Below, piece by piece: positions 46,213 to 56,538 of a DNA stretch of 64,000 nt. Source of the DNA: Methanosphaera sp. ISO3-F5 (lineage in GTDB: Archaea > Methanobacteriota > Methanobacteria > Methanobacteriales > Methanobacteriaceae); the NCBI RefSeq assembly GCF_034480035.2, contig NZ_CP118753.2:2103076-2167075 (forward strand), given 5' to 3'. How positions within the stretch are numbered: the stretch's first letter is position 1; the number at the start of each line of letters is the position of its first letter. A model generated the notes under the pieces. It did no database searches, was not told where the DNA came from, and saw only the letters and a program-made list of their open reading frames with translations. Both the position numbers and the translations under genes were made by a program.

Positions 46213-48924
46213 TTAACTATTATCAATAGAGGATATTCCACCATGTTTTTGAATTTTAATTATATTACTTGATAATGCTTCCATTTCATCATCATGTGTA
46301 ACCACTATCATTTGCGGTACAAAATTAATTTTACTAATAATATCGATTAAACTTGAACGTCTTTCTTCGTCTAAATGAATTGTAGGTTCATCCAGTATTA
46401 GCAGATCCGTTTTATTTTCTGATAGAACCTTTGAGATACCTAATCTTAATGCTAGTGCTATAACAATTTTTTCTCCACCACTAAACATGTCCTTACTGAG
46501 TTCTTCATTTTTGTTGTGTAATGTTATATTATAATCATTGTCTAAGGATAGGCTAGTGTAGTCAAAGTCGAATTCATTGAATATGTCTGATGTTTCTTTT
46601 TCAATTAGTGGTCTTACATTTTCTCTTAAATCTTTTTGTACTCCATCTTTACTGTAAATGTCACGTAGTTTGTTCAACATTTTTATATAATCTTTTAAAT
46701 GTTCTTGTTCTTCTTCAATTTTTTCTAATTCTTCTAGTTCCTTGTTTTTGTTTGTAATTGTTTCTTTGTCTTTTTTGATTTCTGTTTCTAATTCTGTTAT
46801 ATTTTTATTGTTTTCATCTAATTTTTCTTTGTCCAGTATATATGCTTTATTTATTTCATCATAGTTTTCACTATCATAATTTAATTCTGCAATATCCCTT
46901 TCTATTTTATTAATATTTTCAGTATAACCTGTTATTTCATCAGTCATATTTTTAATATTATTTGATATGTCTTCCTTATTAGTTACTTTACCTTTAAGTT
47001 CATTCAAGAAATCATTTTGCTTTCGCAAACGTTTAATCTGAATCTCTAAATTATCCTTCACAGCATATTTGTTAATAATATCATGACATTTAGCTTTTAA
47101 AATTGAACCAATTTCATTTAAACTATCAACATTCTTTTTTAACTCATCAAGATCAGCTAATTCAGATAATCTTTTAACAGCAAATTTATATGCATCCGAA
47201 TCCTCTTTAAGATCATTTAACTTATTTTCTTTTTCCTCTATATTCTCATCCATTTTAATTAATAATTCATCATCCTCGAATTCTTCAGGAATTTTAGTTT
47301 TTAACTCTTTAATTTCTTTAATTAAACTTAGAAAATTATCATTTTTTTCTTTCAATAATTCAATGTTAATATCATTAATTTGCTTCTGATAATTCTGTTT
47401 TTCAAGTAAAATACGTTCTTGATTTTTGTTAGAATTAACTAAAGATTCAATTTCTAATTCCAACTCATTAATATCCTGTTTGTATTTTGTGGACAATTCT
47501 TCATGTTTTTCATGACTAATCTCAGATTGACAAATTGGACAAGTATCCTGTGTATTCTCTAAATCTTTCAATGATTTTCTAGTATTTTCTAACGTGTTCC
47601 TATTAACACTAATCTTGTTACTGTTTTCATTAATCTTATTGGTTAAATCATCAATAAACTTTTCAGTTTTTGTTTTTTCATCAATAGTTTTCTTTTCAAT
47701 ATCTTCTGGGCCTTTAAAATATTCTCCCAATATTTTAGTAGCCTGTTCTGATGCTTTCTGTAGTTCTGTTTTTAAATTGTCCCGGTAATTTTCTTTTTCC
47801 TTTATTTCTGTTTTAATGGAGTTAATTGAAAGATATTTATCATTAAGTTCTTTTCGTTCTTTTCGTAACTGATCTATTTCTTCTTTTAAACTGCTTGATG
47901 TATAATATGCTTCTTTCTTATTTTCTCTTATAACTTTGTTTTTTTCAATCTCATCAATTTCTTTTGTTAGATTTCTTATTTTTTCATTATTCACATCCAA
48001 ATCATTTTTTGTATCTTTTAATTCTTCTAAATGTTCTAATGGTTTAACTTCTTTTTCTATTTCAATTATCCTAATTTCATTTTCTTCTATTTCTTTTAAT
48101 TTAGATTCATTCTTTTCTTTTTCTAATGTTCTATCTTTGAAAAGATTCTTCTGTATTTTTAATGATTCCATGTAGTTTTCAAATTTTGTTTTATCTAATT
48201 CAATCTTATTTTTTTCATTTTCCAAAGCAAGCACAGTTTTCTTTAACTCTTCAGTTTCAGGCTTAAGAGTTCCTAATTTTTCATCATTTTGAGTTATACT
48301 CTCTTCTATTAATTTAATATCTTCTTCTATACCTTCCTTTCTAGAAAGATTATCATTGTTACTGTTAAGTTTATTTTCATAAACTCGGATTAATTCCTTT
48401 ATTTCTTCCCATGCTCTTTCGAAAGATTCAATGTTTAATAGTTTGGAGATTAATTCCTTTTTTTCAGATGCCTTTTTTTCTATTAAATCAGTAATGTCAC
48501 CCTGTCTTATATAAACTGCATTAAGGAATGATTTTGAATCTAGCCCTAGAAGATTTTCAATTTCAAGAGTAACATTTTTATCTCCATTACATTGCATTAC
48601 ATAATGGTCGTTTTCTTTTATTTTAAGTTCCGCAATATTTTTACTTTTCGTTTTTCCTCTTTTTAGAAGATAATTCCTGGAGTTATGAGTAAATTCTATG
48701 GTAACCTGCATTTTTTTAATAATATCGTTTTCTTCAACAGGTTTTCTTATTAATGTATCTATTGTACCATCAAAATCTTTGAAAAGAGAGTAACTTATTG
48801 CTTCAAGTATACTGGATTTTCCTGCACCATTACTACCTAGTATTAATGAGATATTTTCATTAAAGTCAATTTTTGTATTTTTATGTGACTTGAAATTTTC
48901 TAGTGTTAAACTATTTATTATCAT
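46213..48924 (-). CDS. rad50: DNA double-strand break repair ATPase Rad50
   Basis: 903-residue SMC-like ATPase acting with Mre11. N-terminal Walker A (LGSNGAGKSSIL, about 35), long coiled coils, a central zinc hook C462-P-I-C465, and the C-terminal signature FSGGEKIVIALALRLG with Walker B DLLILDEPTIHLDEERR. Start ATG 48924 behind GGGAGAAG; it overlaps the mre11 end by 14 bp, so the two are translationally coupled. An upstream in-frame ATG at 48954 is inside mre11. Last gene of nurA-herA-mre11-rad50. The stop codon sits in a 12-nt palindrome (46209-46220). Confidence 0.94.
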   Translation of the reverse strand: MIINSLTLENFKSHKNTKIDFNENISLILGSNGAGKSSILEAISYSLFKDFDGTIDTLIRKPVEENDIIKKMQVTIEFTHNSRNYLLKRGKTKSKNIAELKIKENDHYVMQCNGDKNVTLEIENLLGLDSKSFLNAVYIRQGDITDLIEKKASEKKELISKLLNIESFERAWEEIKELIRVYENKLNSNNDNLSRKEGIEEDIKLIEESITQNDEKLGTLKPETEELKKTVLALENEKNKIELDKTKFENYMESLKIQKNLFKDRTLEKEKNESKLKEIEENEIRIIEIEKEVKPLEHLEELKDTKNDLDVNNEKIRNLTKEIDEIEKNKVIRENKKEAYYTSSSLKEEIDQLRKERKELNDKYLSINSIKTEIKEKENYRDNLKTELQKASEQATKILGEYFKGPEDIEKKTIDEKTKTEKFIDDLTNKINENSNKISVNRNTLENTRKSLKDLENTQDTCPICQSEISHEKHEELSTKYKQDINELELEIESLVNSNKNQERILLEKQNYQKQINDINIELLKEKNDNFLSLIKEIKELKTKIPEEFEDDELLIKMDENIEEKENKLNDLKEDSDAYKFAVKRLSELADLDELKKNVDSLNEIGSILKAKCHDIINKYAVKDNLEIQIKRLRKQNDFLNELKGKVTNKEDISNNIKNMTDEITGYTENINKIERDIAELNYDSENYDEINKAYILDKEKLDENNKNITELETEIKKDKETITNKNKELEELEKIEEEQEHLKDYIKMLNKLRDIYSKDGVQKDLRENVRPLIEKETSDIFNEFDFDYTSLSLDNDYNITLHNKNEELSKDMFSGGEKIVIALALRLGISKVLSENKTDLLILDEPTIHLDEERRSSLIDIISKINFVPQMIVVTHDDEMEALSSNIIKIQKHGGISSIDNS

Positions 48925-50095
48925 TTTCTTCTCCCTTATAATAGAATTTTTCATAGAATGTGTCTGATATTTCTTTTGCTTCTTCCAGATCCCTTTTAGC
49001 TAATGAATTGTACAAATCAACACCTAATGATTCGAATTGTTCATCTATATCAGTTTTGATTCTGTTTATTAAAGCCTTTTTAGGTGATAATAAATCATTA
49101 ATTTCTTTATGATCATCAATAATTATTGTTGGTTCATAGCTTAGACGAACACTAAGAGAGATATCACCTAATTTATCATATATCTTACCTGAAACTTCAG
49201 ACCTTTCAAAATCTCCCTCTTTAATATTTAATATTAAAACAGGCTTTTTATCTGTGTTTACCAGTATTTCATTATTTATTTTATCGGCTATTTCATCTAA
49301 TCTAATATCAAGTTCTGAATACTTAATGTCACATACAATGAACTTTCTTTCTAAATCTATGTTAACATACTCTGCTTCAACACTATCATCAACAGATAAT
49401 AAAACATAACCTTTACCCTTATTTTCATACTCTGAAATTTCACCCTTATTTTTTATTTCAGTTGATCCAGGGTAACATAACAATCCATTCTTAAATTTGT
49501 CCATTTTTCTTTCATGTATGTGTCCTAATGCATAATAATCAAAACCTTCAGGTATAGTATCATTCTCAAATTCACATTCAAATCCAAATAATTTACTTAC
49601 GCCCCCATGTAACATTAAAATACTATGTTTATGCGCTCTTGTTTCAAGAACTAATTCATCCAACATGTCTTTTACTTGTGCTTCATGTACCTTTTGAAGG
49701 TAAGGAAGACCTGTTAGGTAAATGTCTTCCTTTAATATATGATGATTATTTTTTGTACTGATAATATGGAAATTATCATTTTCAAATAATTCTTGAGGTA
49801 ATGAAGTCTTTCTTCTTTGTAAAATGTCATGATTTCCAGCAATAACATATACTTCAATATTATTTTCCATTAACTTATTAAAACATTCCTGTGCAACAAG
49901 TAATGCTTTAATTGGTGGTTTAGGTTGTTCAAACAAGTCACCACAGTGTATAACATAATCAACATCTTTTTCTATTATGTCATCAACCACATTCTTGAAT
50001 GCATCATAGAAGTCATCTTCACGTTCTTGTATACCATACTGTCTGTAACCTAAGTGGGTATCCGCCAGGTGTGCTATTTTTACTGTCATTTTCAT
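48911..50095 (-). CDS. mre11: DNA double-strand break repair nuclease Mre11
   Basis: 394-residue metallophosphoesterase nuclease. Phosphodiesterase motifs in order: ADTHLGY, HCGDLFEQ, AGNHD, LMLHGG and ALGHIHER bind two Mn ions. The C-terminal cap (about 270-394) contacts Rad50 coiled coils. Start ATG 50095 overlaps the herA stop (ATATGA); a second ATG 6 nt on is also possible. Confidence 0.94.
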   Translation of the reverse strand: MKMTVKIAHLADTHLGYRQYGIQEREDDFYDAFKNVVDDIIEKDVDYVIHCGDLFEQPKPPIKALLVAQECFNKLMENNIEVYVIAGNHDILQRRKTSLPQELFENDNFHIISTKNNHHILKEDIYLTGLPYLQKVHEAQVKDMLDELVLETRAHKHSILMLHGGVSKLFGFECEFENDTIPEGFDYYALGHIHERKMDKFKNGLLCYPGSTEIKNKGEISEYENKGKGYVLLSVDDSVEAEYVNIDLERKFIVCDIKYSELDIRLDEIADKINNEILVNTDKKPVLILNIKEGDFERSEVSGKIYDKLGDISLSVRLSYEPTIIIDDHKEINDLLSPKKALINRIKTDIDEQFESLGVDLYNSLAKRDLEEAKEISDTFYEKFYYKGEENDNK

Positions 50096-51612
50096 ATACC
50101 TAATTCATCTATAAATTGCTTACTTTCTTCTTTTTTTGCTTCTTTCTCATTTTTAGCTTTTTGCCATAAACTTATTATATCCAAGTCATTTCCCACACTT
50201 CTTCCTTGGAATTCATCTATTTTTACCATGGTAGGAACTCTTGTCATTTGTCCCAGGACTATTGCTTCTCCAACATTTAATGAAGGTAACTTTTTAAGTA
50301 ATTCTTCACTTAAACTTTCACTACTCTTCTGTACGTGTGCCTGATCACTAGGTTCTACTAATCTTAATATGATCAGATTGTTAAGTTGCGATAGTGCTTC
50401 ACTGTCTAATGATTTTGGGCTTTGACTTACTAAACATAATCCTACACCAAATTTACGTCCTTCACGTGCAATTCTGCCTATGATGTTTTTGGATTGAGTG
50501 TTCCTTTTTTGTGAAGCAAGAATATGTGCCTCTTCTATTATGCTGAACACTGGGTATTCTAATGTTTTTCCTTTTCCCGTGGTCATAGCATTTTTTCTTC
50601 TGTTTAATATTTCAGTTAACACGTGTTTTACAAGTATGTCTGATGCTTTTTCATCTAATGAACTTAATCCGATAATATTTACTTTACCCGGTTCAATTAT
50701 TGACACAATATCTGAAACATCTGTTGAGTCAAGTATGCTCCTATATTTTCGTATCATATCTTCTAGTTTGAAAGCTACTTGGTTCACAGCATCTATGTGA
50801 CTGTTATTTTTTCTTTCAGCATTTTCAAGTTCATTTGCTTTTTCATGTGCAAAGTTTATCATGTCCTCAATAAACACGGTCTTGGTTCCATCGGTACTTT
50901 TTTCTTTTGCAATATCATATGCATCTCTTAAATATTTTTCCTGATTGGTTGCACTGTCTGTAATATTGCATAATCTTTTATATTCTAGTATGCTAAGGTC
51001 TCTTGGATTTATTTTAGCAGGAATACTTTTCTTTTCACCATTTTTAAAAGTGGTTTTTCCGTATTCTGAGTGCATATCTAGCACGAGGATAGTTCCTCCT
51101 AGTGCTAATAGTTCATCTATTATAACAGAGGTTGCATTTGATTTACCTGCTCCGGTCATTGCCAGTATTCCAAGGTGTCGTGAAACCATCTTATTTACAT
51201 CTAATTTAACCTTAACTTCCGGTTGTGAAAGAACACCACCAATTGTTATTCCTTGTTGGCTACTGAATAGTTTTTCAAGCTGTTCTATTGTTGCTTTTTT
51301 TACTGGTGTTCCTATTGGTGCTGGTGTTCTTGGTATTTCTAATGTTTCCAGATCTCCAAGTATTGTTATTTCTCCCCGGATGTACTGGTCACTTTGTCCT
51401 TCAATGTCTATTATTCTTCCTATGGAATCTTCATCTAACAAGTCATCACTAAGTGTAAAGCTTCCTCTGAGGAGTGTGTCAATAATTCCCATTATTGTTC
51501 TTCCATCATGTTCGATGTATACATATTCGTTTACTGTGGGGGTTTTCTTGGATATGAATGATAATGAGTTTGGTGAAGTTTCCCCATAACATCTTCCTAT
51601 TATGTCAGTCAT
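50092..51612 (-). CDS. herA: DNA end-resection helicase HerA
   Basis: 506-residue hexameric FtsK-like translocase that works with NurA and Mre11-Rad50 to make 3' overhangs. N-terminal HAS-barrel (about 1-110), Walker A MTGAGKSNAT (about 153-162), LVLDMHSEYG, the FSIIEEAHIL Walker B with tandem acidic residues, and C-terminal arginine-finger region (ARE-GRKFGVGLCLVSQSP). GGTGA lies 4 nt before the ATG. Confidence 0.94.
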   Translation of the reverse strand: MTDIIGRCYGETSPNSLSFISKKTPTVNEYVYIEHDGRTIMGIIDTLLRGSFTLSDDLLDEDSIGRIIDIEGQSDQYIRGEITILGDLETLEIPRTPAPIGTPVKKATIEQLEKLFSSQQGITIGGVLSQPEVKVKLDVNKMVSRHLGILAMTGAGKSNATSVIIDELLALGGTILVLDMHSEYGKTTFKNGEKKSIPAKINPRDLSILEYKRLCNITDSATNQEKYLRDAYDIAKEKSTDGTKTVFIEDMINFAHEKANELENAERKNNSHIDAVNQVAFKLEDMIRKYRSILDSTDVSDIVSIIEPGKVNIIGLSSLDEKASDILVKHVLTEILNRRKNAMTTGKGKTLEYPVFSIIEEAHILASQKRNTQSKNIIGRIAREGRKFGVGLCLVSQSPKSLDSEALSQLNNLIILRLVEPSDQAHVQKSSESLSEELLKKLPSLNVGEAIVLGQMTRVPTMVKIDEFQGRSVGNDLDIISLWQKAKNEKEAKKEESKQFIDELGI

Positions 51613-51624
51613 TTTATCACCTTC

Positions 51625-52779
51625 TTAATTTAATACGGATCTGTTTTCTCTATTTTCTAAACTGATTCTTTTTGTCATACGTTTCATATATTTTGAGCTA
51701 ATTTTTACCTCATCATGTGCTTTTTTAAGAATATGAGGATATCCGTTTATGCTCACACTTTCTAAATCAGTTAATATTTTCACTATTTCTTTTTCATCTT
51801 CTATTTTCCATGGAATTTCAATTTTTAATGCTTGTGATTTATTATTTAATTTTGTGAAAAATACTTTGTATGGTGTTTCACTTAATTCTAAGTTTAGGAT
51901 AGGGAAGTCCACCTGTGTTTTTGAATTTTCTACGTATCTGATTGGTCTCATGGAGTTATATGGGATAATTTTTGAATAACCTGATTTATCACATGCATAG
52001 TCTATAACTGCAATATCGGGGATGTTTTCCTTGAAAACATTTTTTGTTGAACTGGTTTTAGATATACAGATAAGCTTTTTTTTATAATTTTTTAACAAAT
52101 AATTTATACAGAATAACTGTTCATATCCGATTAGGCACAATATTATGTCCATTTCAACATCTTTATATTTAATATCCCATCCATTTTCGGATATTTGTTT
52201 AGTGATGATGGTTTTAATTAATTCTTTTTTATTTTCTGTTATTATGTCTAATGTGATTTCATCTTCATCAAAATCTGGTCTGATATACTCAAAACTAATT
52301 AACTCCAATATTTTTGTTAGTCTACTGTCAATTTCTGGTTGTCTGTAATTTGTTAATGTTCCACTTATTGTACCATCCAGTAACATATAATCTATGTCAG
52401 GATGTTTTTTCAGTGTATCAATAGTACTTTTTAATTCAAATATGCTCATCTTTAATGAGAGTAGTTTGTTAATTTGTCTGTCATAAATTGTTGATATGGT
52501 ACTTATATCAACACCCGGTGATTCTTTCATAATATCCTGGTTACTTTTGGATATTATTGTCTGGCTAGTAATTGCATAAACATATCCTGCCATGAATTTA
52601 ACCTTATTAAAACTACCATCTATTGCTGCAAAGTTCTTATCTTGTTCATTTTTATTAAAATCACATGTATTGTAATTGTTTTTCACATTTTCGTAATCTA
52701 TGTTCTTGGTAATATTATTGAAAAATTTGCTTATTTCATCCTTTTTTTCAATAGTTTTCATATATAATGCGTCTAACAT
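51625..52779 (-). CDS. nurA: DNA repair nuclease NurA
   Basis: 384-residue 5'-3' nuclease partner of HerA, first gene of the operon. The NurA core (about 50-340) shows AAIDGSFNKV (metal-binding Asp) and MLLDGTISG (second Asp), with IAVIDYACDKSGYSK and FPILNLELSE later. The order nurA-herA-mre11-rad50 is the classical archaeal resection operon. Ribosome binding site GAGGT. Confidence 0.88.
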   Translation of the reverse strand: MLDALYMKTIEKKDEISKFFNNITKNIDYENVKNNYNTCDFNKNEQDKNFAAIDGSFNKVKFMAGYVYAITSQTIISKSNQDIMKESPGVDISTISTIYDRQINKLLSLKMSIFELKSTIDTLKKHPDIDYMLLDGTISGTLTNYRQPEIDSRLTKILELISFEYIRPDFDEDEITLDIITENKKELIKTIITKQISENGWDIKYKDVEMDIILCLIGYEQLFCINYLLKNYKKKLICISKTSSTKNVFKENIPDIAVIDYACDKSGYSKIIPYNSMRPIRYVENSKTQVDFPILNLELSETPYKVFFTKLNNKSQALKIEIPWKIEDEKEIVKILTDLESVSINGYPHILKKAHDEVKISSKYMKRMTKRISLENRENRSVLN

Positions 52780-53005
52780 GATTTTATTGAACCTCTTATT
52801 TTTTAGAAATAGTTAGTTATTAATAGGTTTTTAAGTAATAATATATAATTCTTATTTTTTGAAAAAGGTTGATAAATATAACACGCCATAAGTACTTTAA
52901 ACATCTCCTGAGCTTTTTCAATGCTTTTTTGTAACAGGTTATTTTAATAAATTATTTTTAAGAGAAAAATGATATATTATTATAAGAATCACTAAGGTGT
53001 AATAA
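52780..53005. promoter_or_regulatory. Divergent promoter region of nurA operon and 53006 gene
   Basis: 226 bp, AT-rich. Contains TATA-like AATATATAATTC near 52838-52849 and GATATATTATTATAAG near 52970-52986. No gene or strong hairpin is seen. Confidence 0.35.
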
Positions 53006-53476
53006 TTGCAAATAATTACTAATGATGAAAACAAAATTATAATGTTCATAAAAAATAATCTGGAAAAATATCCGGAAAAAGTATCTTATGACATCGTAAG
53101 AGAAGTGTTAGACTATTCTGAGACAAAAATGGTGGACTTATTGTCATCACTTCAAGAAAAAAATATTCTTGAATTTGATTCCTCAACAAAAGACATTACA
53201 TATACCAATTTAGACGTGGATGTAAAAGTTGTAGAAACAAAATCAGAACTAAAAGAATTAATGTTAAACCAGACAGAAGAGGATGCGTATTCCATCATAA
53301 CAGATGTAATAAGTAAATATGATAATTATGCTCCACGATATATTTTAGAAGGTGCATTAATGTATGGTGAATTAGAGTTAACACCAAAAAGAACATATAA
53401 TATTATAGTATCATTAGAAAATAAACAACTTCTGAAACGTGTAGAAAAAGTTGATGGAGAATATTACACAATATAA
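53006..53476 (+). CDS. Winged-helix-like protein of unknown function
   Basis: 156 residues, no recognised family. Two similar helical/winged segments can be traced (about 8-65, ending LLSSLQEKNILEFDSS, and about 95-156, ending VSLENKQLLKRVEKVDGEYYTI). The pattern fits tandem winged helices and hints at nucleic-acid binding. Start TTG 53006, 5 nt after AAGGTGT, the same spacing as neighbouring genes. It is divergent from the nurA operon; a link to DNA repair is possible but unsupported beyond position. Confidence 0.6.
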   Translation: MQIITNDENKIIMFIKNNLEKYPEKVSYDIVREVLDYSETKMVDLLSSLQEKNILEFDSSTKDITYTNLDVDVKVVETKSELKELMLNQTEEDAYSIITDVISKYDNYAPRYILEGALMYGELELTPKRTYNIIVSLENKQLLKRVEKVDGEYYTI

Positions 53477-53538
53477 CATATTTTTTGATAAAATCATAAT
53501 CATAAAATAATAAAAAAATGCTGGGGGAACAAAAATAC

Positions 53539-54519
53539 ATGATATTAATAGTAGGCGGAGCAGGATACATAGGCTCACATACAAACAAAGCATTAACAGA
53601 ATCCGGATATGAAACAATAGTTCTGGACAACTTAAGTTATGGACATAAAGAAGCAGTAAAATGGGGAAAATTCGAACAATGCGATCTAAAAGACATAGAT
53701 GCATTAGACAAAGTATTCACGAAATACGATATAACAGCAGTAATGCACTTCTCATCCTTCATAGAAGTCGGAGAATCAGTAGAAAACCCTGAAAAATATT
53801 ATACAAACAATGTAGTAAACACAATGAATCTCCTAAAAGTAATGTTAAAACACAATGTAAAAAAATTCATATTCTCATCAACATGTGCAACATACGGAGT
53901 ACCACAAAAAATACCATTAGTAGAAGACCATCCACAAAACCCAATAAACCCATACGGAAGAACCAAGCTAATGGTAGAACAAATACTAAAAGACTATGAT
54001 AAAGCATACGGACTAAAATCAGTAATACTCAGATACTTCAACGCATCCGGAGCAGACAAATCCGGAGAAATAGGAGAAGCACATAACCCAGAATCACACC
54101 TCATACCATTAATCCTAGACGCAGCAATAGGAAAACGAGAAGACATAAAAATATTCGGAACAGACTATGAAACAGAAGATGGAACATGCATAAGAGACTA
54201 TATACACGTAACAGACCTAGCAGATGCACATATACTAGCACTAAAATACCTTGATGAAGGAAACGATAGTAACGAATTCAACCTAGGAAATGGTAAAGGA
54301 TTCTCAGTAAGAGAAGTAATAGAATCAGTGAAAAAAGTAACAGGCCGAGACTTCAAAGTAGTGGAAACAAGCAGAAGACCAGGAGATCCAGCAATACTCA
54401 TAGGAAGCAGTCAAAAAGCCAAAGAAATATTAAAATGGGACCCACAATATGTGGAAATAGATAAAATAGTAGATTCCGCATGGAACTGGCATAAAAAATT
54501 AAATAAGGAATACCTATGA
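53539..54519 (+). CDS. galE: UDP-glucose 4-epimerase
   Basis: 326-residue extended SDR interconverting UDP-glucose and UDP-galactose. GGAGYIGSHTNKAL nucleotide motif, FSSFIEVGESVENP, SSTCATYGVP, NPYGRTKLMVE (Y-x3-K) and LRYFNASGAD are all standard GalE. Start ATG 53539 is preferred; an in-frame ATG at 53518 lies before the GGGGGA ribosome binding site. It overlaps the glycosyltransferase gene by ATGA. Confidence 0.92.
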   Translation: MILIVGGAGYIGSHTNKALTESGYETIVLDNLSYGHKEAVKWGKFEQCDLKDIDALDKVFTKYDITAVMHFSSFIEVGESVENPEKYYTNNVVNTMNLLKVMLKHNVKKFIFSSTCATYGVPQKIPLVEDHPQNPINPYGRTKLMVEQILKDYDKAYGLKSVILRYFNASGADKSGEIGEAHNPESHLIPLILDAAIGKREDIKIFGTDYETEDGTCIRDYIHVTDLADAHILALKYLDEGNDSNEFNLGNGKGFSVREVIESVKKVTGRDFKVVETSRRPGDPAILIGSSQKAKEILKWDPQYVEIDKIVDSAWNWHKKLNKEYL

Positions 54520-55529
54520 ACAACTCAGTATGTGCAGTAGTAGTAACCTTTAACAGAAAAGAATTATTAACAAAGTGCATATCATCATTACTAGACCAAA
54601 CACTAAAACTACAAACAATAATCATAGTCGATAACAATTCAACAGACAAAACAGAAGAGTTACTACTACAAGAAGGATATATAAAATCTCTTCCAGACAC
54701 AAAACAAAAATCAGTACAAGAAAAAACCATACAAGAAGTAAAACTAAGATACATCCGCCTACCAGAAAATATGGGGGGAGCAGGCGGATTCTATGAAGGA
54801 GTAAAAACAGCATACGAAGACAACTATGATTGGATATGGATAATGGACGACGACGCATTTCCAACAAAAACATGCCTAGAAAACCTTAAACCATACTATA
54901 ACCTAGAAGACACAGTAGCACTAGCAAGTCTAAAAGTAGACCTAAAAAATAATATACTATACCATCATAGAGGATACTTTAACTTCACCCATGGACTACC
55001 CATACAAGAACACATAACACAAGAGGACACCCAAACAGAAACAACAGATATAGACATGGCATCATTCGTAGGACTACTAATAAAAAAAGAAGCAATAACA
55101 AACATTGGATATCCCAAAAAAGAATTTTTCATCCACGCAGACGATCTAGAATACTGCATCCGACTAAGAAGTCAGGGAAAAATCAAACTCATAAACAAAA
55201 GCATAATAAAACACGCCGAAGGAAGCGTACAAGGAACTTTCAAAAAAACAGTTCTAGGAATAACAGTAGATAGAAGACCATACAAAAAGTTATGGATAAA
55301 CTATTATATGCAAAGAAACCTTATATGGCTTGGAAGAAAATACTCACAAAACAAATTATCATTATACACAACAATCATCAAAAACTATCTTATGACACTA
55401 ATAGGAATAATTCTATTTGATGACCATAAAATAAAAAGAATAAAATTTTACACAAATGCATACACAGACGGATTAAAATCAAATTTTAACAACAAAAAAC
55501 CAAAACAAATATTATATGGGGAGGACTGA
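54516..55529 (+). CDS. GT2-family glycosyltransferase (galactofuranosyl/rhamnosyl type)
   Basis: 337-residue inverting glycosyltransferase, GT-A fold. VVVTFNRKELLTKCISSLL and IIVDNNSTDKTEELL at the N-terminus, GGAGGFYEGVKTAYE, the DDD metal site (WIMDDDAFP, about 110-118) and LEYCIRL later match the GlfT2-like branch, which transfers galactofuranose or rhamnose. galE just upstream and the rhamnose genes at 34-38 kb supply possible donors. It probably builds a surface polysaccharide or glycolipid. Overlaps galE by 4 bp. Confidence 0.82.
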   Translation: MNNSVCAVVVTFNRKELLTKCISSLLDQTLKLQTIIIVDNNSTDKTEELLLQEGYIKSLPDTKQKSVQEKTIQEVKLRYIRLPENMGGAGGFYEGVKTAYEDNYDWIWIMDDDAFPTKTCLENLKPYYNLEDTVALASLKVDLKNNILYHHRGYFNFTHGLPIQEHITQEDTQTETTDIDMASFVGLLIKKEAITNIGYPKKEFFIHADDLEYCIRLRSQGKIKLINKSIIKHAEGSVQGTFKKTVLGITVDRRPYKKLWINYYMQRNLIWLGRKYSQNKLSLYTTIIKNYLMTLIGIILFDDHKIKRIKFYTNAYTDGLKSNFNNKKPKQILYGED

Positions 55530-55531
55530 AG

Positions 55532-56515
55532 ATGGGAGTAAAATTTAAAGACATTACTACTGCAGAACCAATAGAAATGAACGATTTAAAAGGAAAAATA
55601 CTAACAGTAGATGCATCAAATTTAATCTATAAATTCTTATCAACAATGAGACAAGCAGATGGAACACCACTCAAAGACTCTAACGGAAACATAACATCTC
55701 ATCTTAGCGGAATATTCTTCCAAACAGCAACATTAATCTCAAAACAAGTAAAACCAGTATACGTATTTGACGGAAAATCACCACAACTAAAAAGTAAGAC
55801 AGTACAGGAAAGAATAGAAGTTAAAAAAGAATCAGAGAAAAAATACTTAGAAGCAAAAGAATCAGGTGACATGGAAACAGCAAGAAAATACGCATCACGG
55901 ACAGTACATTTAGACAAAGAAATCATAGAATCATCAAAGAAACTACTGGAACTAATGGGTTTACCATATGTCCAAGCAAAAACGGAAGGTGAAGCACAAG
56001 CATCATATATGGTAGCACAGAAAGATGCATGGGCAGTAGTATCACAGGACTATGATTGTCTACAATTTGGTGCAACAAGAATGCTACGAAACTTCAGATT
56101 ATCTCAATCATCAAAAAACATGGAAATAATATCCCTACAAAAAACATTAGACGACCTTAAATTAACAAGAGAACAGATGGTGGACCTTGCAATGCTCGTT
56201 GGAACAGACTTTAACGAGGGAGTCTATGGAATAGGTGCAAAAAAAGGACTAAAACTTATGCAAAAATATGGAACACTTGAAACAGCATTGGAAAAACTTG
56301 ATAAAACTATAGAAGTAGATCCTGATGAAATACGTGAAATATTTTTAAACCCTGATGTCATCACAGATTATAAGATAACATTTAAAACTCCTAAAAAAGA
56401 AAAATTAATAGATTTCCTATGTGGAGATCATGATTTTAATGAAGAAAGAACTCTTGCATCAATAGATAAATTAAAAAAAGAAACAGCACAAACTAGTTTA
56501 AACCAATGGTTCTAA
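55532..56515 (+). CDS. fen: Flap endonuclease 1
   Basis: 327-residue structure-specific nuclease that removes 5' flaps in Okazaki fragment maturation and repair. N-terminal MGVKFKDI (the N-terminal Gly is catalytic), VDASNLIYKF, VYVFDGKSPQLK, and EGEAQASYM, SQDYDCLQFGA, VGTDFNEGVYGIGAKKG supply the metal-binding acids and the H2TH motif. The last eight residues QTSLNQWF form a PCNA-binding box. It lies 2 bp after the glycosyltransferase gene behind GGGGAGG, an odd transcriptional partnership. Confidence 0.95.
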   Translation: MGVKFKDITTAEPIEMNDLKGKILTVDASNLIYKFLSTMRQADGTPLKDSNGNITSHLSGIFFQTATLISKQVKPVYVFDGKSPQLKSKTVQERIEVKKESEKKYLEAKESGDMETARKYASRTVHLDKEIIESSKKLLELMGLPYVQAKTEGEAQASYMVAQKDAWAVVSQDYDCLQFGATRMLRNFRLSQSSKNMEIISLQKTLDDLKLTREQMVDLAMLVGTDFNEGVYGIGAKKGLKLMQKYGTLETALEKLDKTIEVDPDEIREIFLNPDVITDYKITFKTPKKEKLIDFLCGDHDFNEERTLASIDKLKKETAQTSLNQWF

Positions 56516-56538
56516 ACTAGTTAAAATACTATTTTTTT
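56491..56538 (+). terminator. Terminator hairpin overlapping the end of fen
   Basis: AACTAGTTT (56491-56499) and AAACTAGTT (56514-56522) form 9 bp; nested inside are AACCA and TGGTT. A T7 tract follows at 56532-56538. The last eight sense codons and the stop (56513-56515), including the PCNA-box codons, are inside the hairpin. The T-tract touches the stop of the convergent ahcY gene. Confidence 0.82.
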
